In this document: positions 56,502 through 64,000 of the stretch, one piece after another
Layout of the letters: every line of letters begins with the position of its first letter
How positions within the stretch are numbered: the stretch's first letter is position 1
The notes under the pieces: model-generated
Told to the model about the DNA's origin: nothing
Seen by the model: only the letters and a program-made list of their open reading frames with translations
Databases searched by the model: none
From: Leptasterias polaris
Lineage: Eukaryota; Echinodermata; Asteroidea; Forcipulatida; Asteriidae
Reading direction: 5' to 3'
Length of the DNA: 64,000 bases
Assembly: GCA_037783415.1 (NCBI GenBank)
Contig: JAZGTN010000047.1
Span: 1,550,001-1,614,000 of the forward strand
Made by a program: the position numbers and the translations under genes

Positions 56502-56939
56502 TTTGTACTCTTGACTCGTACATTCTCTGAAGCTTCTGATCCAATTGAATTCCTCTTTCTGCCAGTGCCATCCCTAATGCCCAAAACACCCGCTGACATT
56601 TCCCGTAAGCCGAGCCGTAATTCAAAAAAAAAGTTTTGCCGTCTCAATTAATGGTGTCATTTTTACTCCATATGTGAACTTACGTCATGGTAAAATGAAC
56701 ATCACAAAACATATACAAAGGCTTGACTCATCAGACAGTCAGTGCACTCTCGAGGAAATTGGAAACTTATTCCTGGCAGTTCTTGAAAGTATTTCCAGCA
56801 AGTATTTAATTGATTTGATAACTAAAATGTATCATCTAATATTAGACTGGATCATGGCCTTGTGATACAAACCTTTTTAAATCTTTCTAAAAATGGAAGC
56901 TAGTTTCCCCCCCCCCCCCTTATTTCTTTTATCAGGACT
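56502..56939. other. Nothing recognised
   Basis: Contains a 13-base C run at 56907-56919. Open frames without features. Confidence 0.4.
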
Positions 56940-57475
56940 ATATTTACACAAGGGCCATTACTCCAAAACTGTCACATTGCTCCTCTGCAAAGAATACAAA
57001 ATTCTGCTGCCAGATTGGGTTACCTGCACCAAAAAGTCAGAGCACATTACACCCACTATTCGCTCTCTTCACTGGCTTCCAATTCACCAATGTATCTGTT
57101 TCAAAATTCTGCTTCTTGTGTATAAAGTCCTTCATAATTTGGCACCAGTCTATCTCAAAGATCTCTTAGCCCTTTGATCATCTTCACTTTCATCAGCTAC
57201 GTGACGCCTTCGCTCTTCTTCCACCGCTCATTTCCAGCTTTCCCCGGGACCCCGCACCATGGCACGCTATGGCGATCATGCTTTTTCGGTCATAGCTCCA
57301 ACACTTTGGAACAAGCTACCCACCCACATTCAAGCGGCACCTTCATTGAATACTTTCAAATCATTACTTAAAAACCCATCTCTTTTGTCAATCTGAATAG
57401 TCTGGTTTTAGCGCTTAGAAACATATATGTATTAAGCGCTCTATACATTTTGTAATTATTATTATTATTATTACC
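56940..57475 (+). mobile_element. LINE ORF2 C-terminal remnant, 3' end and (ATT)n tail
   Basis: In changing plus frames: LQRIQNSAARLG (from about 56981), then ITPTIRSLHWLPIHQ and LVYKVLHNLAPVYLKDLL, then HAFSVIAPTLWNKLP and SLNTFKSLLKTHLF. This is the standard order of the non-LTR retrotransposon C-terminus, with at least two frameshifts. 3' UTR ends GCGCTCTATACATTTTG and (ATT)n at 57455-57473. Confidence 0.85.
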
Positions 57476-57598
57476 TCTGTTGCCCTTGGGCTTGGCCTTG
57501 GTGCCCCTTCAAACAATTTTCACAAACTTAAAGTCTTTTAACGGGAAGTACCCTCTGCCAAATGGAAACAGCCTTGCCTCTTCAGGAGTCTTATTGTC

Positions 57599-58303
57599 CT
57601 TTTGGAATGTAAAAGAGCATAAATTTCACTGTAGTCCTCTTCCATTTTTTTCAAAGTAACCAAAGACACCCTTTGTTTACTTTTGTTTACACCACGGAGA
57701 AACCTTATTTTTTTATATTGCTGGCCTTCACCTTGAAGACAAGAAAGCTTGTTTCCCAGAAGAAATCCATTTAAGTTTGGCTCGAGGTCAACAGGTCAAG
57801 TGCCTTAAATGGTCAGGAGACAGGAGTCTTATTGTAAATGAAGCTTTCTGATGAAAATCGATTTACAATTTCTTAAAGAAGTTAACATGTACTTAAAAAT
57901 GTGATTAAGACGCGACATCTTTTCACAAGAAAAGAGCACTTTGAATAGAAAAGTTGTCTAAGGGTAAACAAACATTTTAAACAGTCACCGAGAAATCCTG
58001 AGCTTCAACAAATAGATCTTAGATTATGTTGTAGTTTTGAAAAAAATTATTTGTGATTTAATATTTGGGAAAGAAAAAGACCCCATGAGGTTCTGGGAAC
58101 TGTTCCCCTTCAAACTATCTGGGAAATCACTTTGAAGAAATATTATGATGTGCCTGTGAGGCACTTGACCTGTTGACCTTGAGCCAAACTTAAATGGATT
58201 TCTTCTGGGAAACAAAAGTAAACAAAGGGTGTCTTTGGTTACTTTGAAAAAAATGGAAGAGGACTACAGTGAAATTTATGCTCTTTTACATTCCAAAAGG
58301 GGT
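57599..58303. repeat. Large inverted repeat with about 350-bp spacer
   Basis: Left arm 57599-57807, right arm 58159-58303. Blocks TTTTGGAATGTAAAAGAGC, CACTGTAGTCCTCTTCC, AGACACCCTTTGTTTAC and AAATCCATTTAAGTTTGGCT pair with very few mismatches. The left arm has about 65 extra bases (57690-57755). No known MITE ends were recognised. Confidence 0.85.
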
Positions 58304-58918
58304 GTAAATGTCGTTATAAATATTAGGAGAAAATCAGAATTCTAGTTTGGACCATAATTTTCTTTTGAGAGAAAGCTACCAGCCAATTATTTTCTATGGT
58401 TTGTAATTTGTTTATCACCCAAAAAAATTTCTTGAGCAGAACATTGTTCTGACAATCTATTGTACAATGAAGCGGTATTTTAAATTGGCATAAATTGTTG
58501 TGGATTGTTTTTCAATAACTTCAGTAGCAGGGTTAGAAGTTACGTTTGTTTTTCAATAACTTGTAGCAGGGTTAGAAGTTACAAGTTTGTTGATGGCTGA
58601 AAACAACAATTTGTGCTAGATTAAGGGCATGGTGGTACCCCCCCCCCCCCCCCCCCCACCCTCTATTGTGTCTTCATTGTGTGCTTTGAATCTCAGGAAT
58701 TCTTTAAGTGGTTTTAGGGGGGGTACTTCTACACCAAGAGGAAGATAGTGTGTTAAAGAATGGGAACATTTGAGTGGACTGGGGGTGGGGTGGTACCCTC
58801 TTTATTGGGCTTGGTATAACAAGTAGGAAGAGAATAGTTACCAAACTAAGAGTAAAGTTATGGTGTTTCTTTTTCTCATTCTTCTTGGGGGGGGTGGGGG
58901 GGTTGTAGGCGGGAGTGG
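58304..58918. other. No gene; poly-C and short duplication
   Basis: Poly-C at 58638-58657 (20). AGCAGGGTTAGAAGTTAC is duplicated at about 58527 and 58565. Confidence 0.5.
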
Positions 58919-59282
58919 TTAACAGGTCTGTATACAATTGGTAATCACTCGTAAAATTAATGGCAATAAAAATCTATTGGTTAGAAGCCTACAGCAACTT
59001 TTGACAGTTAAGCATTTTGAGAAACATTTCACATAAAAGTTTTGTGGTTATTCACAAAATATATAAGTTTTTATGCCCCCAAATTTCAATCTGAGAAACT
59101 CTTCTCAGATTGTGTATTCCTGCGTGGACATATCCTCTCCGGATTTTCGGCGATATCTCAAAAACGCGACCACATTTTGAAATTAAACTTTCACAGGTTA
59201 GTTTTTATTGTCTATATCAACATTTATACAGGATTAAAACAATCAAACGCTACCAAAAACCAAAGGTATACTTTGCCTTTAA
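58919..59282. mobile_element. TTAA-flanked MITE, subfamily B, complete
   Basis: TTAA at 58919-58922 and 59279-59282; termini CAGGTCTGTATAC and GGTATACTTTGCCTTTAA. Confidence 0.85.
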
Positions 59283-59630
59283 AGGGTGTGTACAACATTG
59301 GTAAGATTGAAAATATAAATGCTCACAGATTTGCACATAACTTACATGGTATAAAGATGGTCATGGTGGAAAACTTCCCTTAAAATAGTTTTGCTTCAAA
59401 TTTCATAGTTTTTAGGAAATGAGTAAAACAATAGTTTTTATCCTGCAGGATAAATTCCTATGTTTGAAAAAAAGTAAAAACATATAAGGTTTTTTTCCAC
59501 TGTTTTCTCATGACTCCGAAGACCGATTGAGCTTAAACTTTCACAGGTTTGTTATTCCATGTATATGTTGGGTCACATCAAGTGTGGATACTGGTCTTTG
59601 ACAATTACCAATGTTGTACACACCCTTTAA
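59279..59630. mobile_element. TTAA-flanked MITE, subfamily C, complete
   Basis: Shares its left TTAA with the previous element. Ends TTAAAGGGTGTGTACAAC and GTTGTACACACCCTTTAA, perfect inverses. Confidence 0.9.
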
Positions 59631-59899
59631 GTACAAGTCACATGCTGGCGTTAGTAAGCAGTTTAACAGGTTGTGTGTTGACACCCTCTTCATTTGGCCC
59701 AGGCTGCTCCCCTCTACAGGTGACCCTAGTACTTTAGAGGTCAAACCACTTGAGGTAAATTCACTATTTAGTAACACTATAAACAACCAGTTGTTGATAA
59801 ATTGCTGGTTCTGGTGTTTGGGTAAAGCGGAAATCCTTGAGGTAGATTGGACAGTAAATCATGAAAGGGTAAATCTTTACAAAGTCTGAGTTTGTAGTA

Positions 59900-60033
59900 T
59901 AGTCTTGGTGCAAGAAGTTTTTACGTTAAGTTTTAAGATTTAACTCAATACTACACTCGTCAGGACTATTCCACCGATAGAGGGCCTTCTCTGGAAGCCA
60001 GCAACTCGTCCATGTTTTAGTGCACCAAGAATA
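59900..60033. mobile_element. Short relative of the TAGTCTTGGTGCAAGA MITE
   Basis: Starts TAGTCTTGGTGCAAGAAG and ends TGCACCAAGAATA. Interior CTATTCCACCGATAGAGGG is shared with 32931-33172 in inverted orientation. Confidence 0.65.
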
Positions 60034-60078
60034 TTTGTAGTAAAGAGGAGACTCTATTGTCAGTGATCTCAAAGCTTG

Positions 60079-61512
60079 TTACCGTATTTTCCTGCGGATA
60101 AGACGCTCGGCGGACAAGACGCAGGACCCTAAAATGACCCCCAAAAAATTCAATCGTCAGCAGAAAAGACGCACTGCCGCACAAGACGCATGTTTAACAG
60201 CACACAGAAGAACACCAGGCGCCACCCGGTGTCAGTACATTGACACAAAGACGTCATTTTGTTGCCTTTTGGAGCGTTCACACTATTCGAAGCATGAATG
60301 AAACCGTAACCACATGGGCGTGTAGAGCCATGCAGAAAAGACCAACGTAAATTGATACCGACCTTCGTCCATCCATTCAGCCAACGCTGTGCATTGTTAA
60401 TAATATGAAGTCCGGCCCAATCAGCGGCCAGAAACAATGGTCCACGCACTGTCTGAAGATATTGCAACACGAACCCAGGCCCTCCTAGCATGAACATCCG
60501 ACGTCCCACAATGAGGATCCTTGCTGATAAAGACAGGTTACCAGTCTAAGTCCCTCCGAGCCAGTAGATGTTGCGCCCTCTACCGGTGACTAATACCAAA
60601 ACTAGCGTCGCCTTTATATATACCTTACGCAAATAATCCCCACACCCGGGAAGACGTAACAAAATGTTTCATTATATATATTTGTTTAAGTTTTTGTAAT
60701 GTGTTTCTTTTTGTATATAAAATTCTTTTCCATTATTTCAAACCTTTAATTTGTTAATCTCGTTCATAAGATTTTGTTTTAAAGTTCTTTTTATTTATTT
60801 CAAACTTATAATCTCGTTCATAAGATATTTGTTTAAAACATATATCCTCTTCTTAAATAATGTTAGTTTTGTTTTCAAGGGTCATTACCTTGTTTTCAAG
60901 GATAATTTTTTTTATTTGATAAATGAAATAAACGAAACAGACACATGAACCATCTCTTTTCTCGTTTGGTCGTCCTGAAAAGGACGGTTGGTTTTGTTGG
61001 TTCTTCAACATTTATTTGAAGCTGTATGTCAGGTGGCTGGTGGAGAAAATACGTTTGTACAACAGCATTGACAGTAAATCTGATTGCAGCATTTTCGGAA
61101 CGAATACGCGGCCACACAGAAAAACGTTTGTACGACGCCGACGTCTGTTGGACCGAAAGTACCAACACATTGCGGCATTGTTGGAATGAAAGCACGGTCA
61201 TGGGGGATGAACAAGTTGCGGCATTGTTGGAATGAAAGGACAGTCTGGGGGATTGCGGCATTGTTGGAATGAAAATACGGTCTCAGTGTCTGGACAGTTG
61301 AGCCTTGTTTGACCGCATTATTGAGTAAGGATTCTTCACACAAAGACCGTTGATTTGAACTGGACAAAATAAAGGTATTATTGTACGCAGTGATCATCCC
61401 CAAAAAAATCAATCGTCAGCAGACAAGACGCATCGAAAGATAAGACGCACCGATGTTTTGGGGGTCTAAAAAGTCAGATAAGACGCGTCTTATCCGCAGG
61501 AAAATACGGTAA
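60079..61512. mobile_element. 1434-bp TIR element with TTACCGTATTTTCCTGCGG ends
   Basis: The first 27 bases and the last 27 are perfect inverses, continuing GGATAAGACG. Subterminal AAGACGCA and CAATCGTCAGCAGA motifs are repeated on both sides. A tandem of about 40-45 bp (TTGCGGCATTGTTGGAATGA) lies at 61085-61285. TA or TTA flanks. Open frames on both strands (such as 60150-60509 minus) are not recognisable as transposase. Confidence 0.8.
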
Positions 61513-62507
61513 TACTGTAATTGAATATATGAGAAAAGAAGATGTAACACAAAAAGTAAGTGAAAAATGCAGCATGGTTTTTTTTTGGGGGGGGACATGG
61601 AAGTTGATCAACGTGTAGCAAGTATGTGTCGTACAAAAGTGAAAGTTTCAGTATCTGTTTATTGTTTTTTATTTGTTTATTTATTTCTTTTATTTGTTTG
61701 CTTTATCTAATATTATTCTTGTTTTCTATTTATTTATTTATTTTTTTACTTGTTATTCTTGATAATTAGTTTTTGTGGGGGAAGGGGATTGTTTTTTTAG
61801 GGGGAAAACTTAAGTACAGTATGTACGATTCCGGCTGTAAAACTCTTCAATTTAGTTTTTCTCAAAAACCTGGAGAGAACTCTGCTCATTAAATTTCATA
61901 ACTCATAATTTCATAAGCTTGAACAATTCTCTGTTCCAACAATTCGAAAATTAACTATGTTCAAAACGATTCACAGTTATTGAATGTACCAAATTAACAA
62001 ATTGTTACCGGGGCGGGGCGGGGGGGGGGGGGTGGGGAATCATTCATCACAGTGAAATGACATAGCGACGCTTTCAGTGGTTACTGGATTCACGGGGTTT
62101 ACTGCGGCGTAATGATTCAACAAACTGTGGGGAAATACACACAATGAACAATCATAGCAAATCACCCCCAATGAAATCGTGTTTCACCTCAGAAACCCAA
62201 CTCAGGTCGGTAAACACAAATAGGTCGCTCGCTCGCTCAGGGCCAGTCTGCAGATCATCAAAACCCTTCATCCACCCTGCCACACCCAACGCAATTCCTG
62301 TTAATTAATTGGCCTCAATGACCAGGATGTATTGTTACTTATTTATTTGAGGAACTTTCTCAAATTAAGCTCCTCCGGGATGCAACTTCTTATTCTTCTT
62401 TGACTGCTCAGGTCCCTGGGGTCAAGGAACTAAACTTTTCCCGATGCAAATCAACAAATTTGTAACCTATTTTATTTTCATAGTTTTGGGGTAAACAAAG
62501 AAAAATT
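61513..62507. other. No gene; poly-G at 62020-62032
   Basis: T-rich, with TTTATTTAT simple sequence at 61670-61745. Nothing else recognised. Confidence 0.45.
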
Positions 62508-62686
62508 AACTGCTATAGCACAAAAAGTAGCTAAGCACAACAACATTTCGCTTACCAGAATAAGATTACCAACCAAACTACCGTGTCACATGTACAAATT
62601 TTGACTGGTATCCTGCTCATTTCTGCTTAGCAGACAATTGTTAAGCAATATTTTCTGCTTAAGCAGCTCTATGAAATAGGTCCCTG
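62508..62686. mobile_element. GGGCCCAATTT family MITE, left end lost
   Basis: AGCACAAAAAGTAGCTAAGC to AAGCAGCTCTATGAAATAGG matches 7305-7496 and 22686-22885. Confidence 0.75.
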
Positions 62687-63174
62687 TTCTTCAATTAGAT
62701 GACATCTGCTTACAGGCTTGAATGAAATTATCTCCTGGTATTGTAATGAACTCCAGGTTTGCGTGAGTTATTCCCAAAGATGAAGTCTGGCCATTTGCCA
62801 GCGATTGGAATTGGTTTTAAGAGTCGCTTGCCAGAATAAAACGGACAATAAATTTCAGTCACCCTTAGAGACCAGAACTTCTGGGTCTCTTTCGTGACCT
62901 CTGACATTTGTGGTTGTAAACTACATTGTTGTTAACATACCAACAATCCTCAGTGGGTTTAAACCAGCAGATTAATTGAAAAAAAGAACAAATATTCATG
63001 TATTTTACTTTATTATAGTCTTTTGAAAGTTCTTGATTTTTACTTTCAGACAAATGTCAGAAGTCAGTTCTTTTCTTGAGGGGGTAACAACTTGTCAAAT
63101 GTTTTTTTAATTTAAGATCTGCAAAGATCTATGTCAGAATCACTCAAACGATTTCCCAAAATGCATCTTCTTTA
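62687..63174. other. Nothing recognised
   Basis: AT-rich; the minus open frame at 62865-63053 is unassigned. Confidence 0.4.
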
Positions 63175-63460
63175 CTTTCAACTCTTTTGATTTTTGGTAC
63201 TTTGTTTGGTGTAGTTTTAGAGCGAGGGATTCAAAAACATTTCAATCTGAGAAACCTTTCTCAGATTGTTGTATTCCAGTTATGGGTTCTTCATCCTGCA
63301 TGGACATAAACCATTCCAGATTTCTTGTAAAGACACTACCACCTTTCAAAATGAAATGTTCATAGGTTAGTTTTATTGTATAATTATAATAATATCTACA
63401 TTTATCAAGGATTAAAACAACCGGACGGTTCCAAAAACCAAGCCTGTAAACTTGCCTTTA
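63175..63460. mobile_element. TTAA-type MITE, subfamily B, decayed
   Basis: TCTGAGAAACCTTTCTCAG, CACTACCACCTTTCAAAATG and TAGTTTTATTGTATAATT blocks match subfamily B. Ends are eroded. Confidence 0.6.
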
Positions 63461-63954
63461 AACCTTCTTGCCGTACACTAACCTCCTTCTCTCAAGATAA
63501 CAATTTAACCCTCGCCAAAGGCTGTGAAATCAATTTTTTCTTTATATTCTCAAAACAAACTGATACAAAACACTCAAATTTCATGCAATATAACACTCCA
63601 TATGAGTTCCAGCTGTGCAGGGAGCCAGCCATTACCATCAACCTTGTTCTCGATGACTCTTGAAAAACGCATTCTCAAGGGTACTTAACACTGCATGGGG
63701 TCCTCGGCAGGACTGTCTGAGAACAAGTCTGTCTAGTTTAAAGGGGCAGCAGACTGAGGCCAGTTTCTAAACCAGTGGCTGTGGCTTTGGCTGTGGCTTC
63801 GGCTGTGGCTGGTGCTGTGGCTATTGATCACCATGGTTACATTTGTTGAAGCATGGACTGCCTATACCAACATTCTGTGTAAGCTACAGCCATCAATGTT
63901 GACATGGCTCAAGTAAAATATCTGTAAATGTGTTGTTCATCAGATAGCACAGCT

Positions 63955-64000
63955 GGGCTGGATTTCACAAAGAGCTAAGATTGATCTTAAGATCGATCTT
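63955..64000. mobile_element. Start of a MITE cut by the window edge
   Basis: CTGGATTTCACAAAGAGCTA followed by palindromic GATCTTAAGATC; resembles 41395-41535. The remainder is outside. Confidence 0.4.

Noticed and set aside
60896..61412. Overlapping ORFs in the 1.4-kb TIR element
   Set aside because: They read through a tandem repeat on both strands and differ by frame only.

Overview
The window is animal DNA, most probably from an echinoderm and probably a sea star. This is an inference from intron-style splice sites, AT-rich composition, tRNA-derived SINEs, Penelope-like and LINE fragments, and dense miniature transposons (MITEs) of a kind I associate with sea-star genomes. There are no bacterial operons, CRISPR arrays or prophages. 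It looks like gene-poor intronic or intergenic DNA dominated by mobile elements and tandem repeats.

Left part (1-16 kb). A non-autonomous LTR retrotransposon lies antisense at about 1-4677; its left LTR is cut by the window edge. It has two LTRs, a primer-binding site and one 168-codon ORF, but no visible gag or pol. Just right of it are the two best-supported host coding exons (4976-5059 and 5919-6047, + strand). They encode the last 70 residues of a membrane protein I do not recognise, and its 3' UTR is a degenerate minisatellite containing a second copy of the stop-codon region. Then come foldback elements, MITEs, a PIF/Harbinger-like element, the endonuclease end of a Penelope-like element (12.4-13.3 kb) and a CAGGG-ended hAT-like element.

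Middle (16-36 kb). The most striking structure is at 18772-21985: a SINE whose 118-bp tRNA-like head is repeated 25 times in tandem before one SINE body and tail. A second large array (27692-31400) has a 97/98-bp unit arranged as trimers on the left and dimers on the right. It abuts a minus-strand TATA box, leader and Kozak ATG (27555-27684) that may be a promoter and short first exon. Smaller arrays of 16 bp and about 120 bp follow.

Right part (36-64 kb). This is a mosaic of TTAA-flanked MITEs (four back to back at 38.7-40.2 kb), three more PIF-like copies, foldback and TIR elements, an hAT-like element with a perfect 8-bp target duplication (55306-56493), LINE 3' ends, a large inverted repeat (57.6-58.3 kb) and a 1.4-kb TIR element with 27-bp ends (60079-61512). 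Long G or C homopolymers recur throughout.

Functionally, the only proteins supported are the C-terminus of one host membrane protein, remnants of retroelement proteins (Penelope endonuclease, LINE C-termini), and a few weak exon candidates. The 3' tails of the SINEs and of two LINE fragments look alike, consistent with LINE-driven SINE mobilisation. All family names come from reading motifs by eye; no database search was run.
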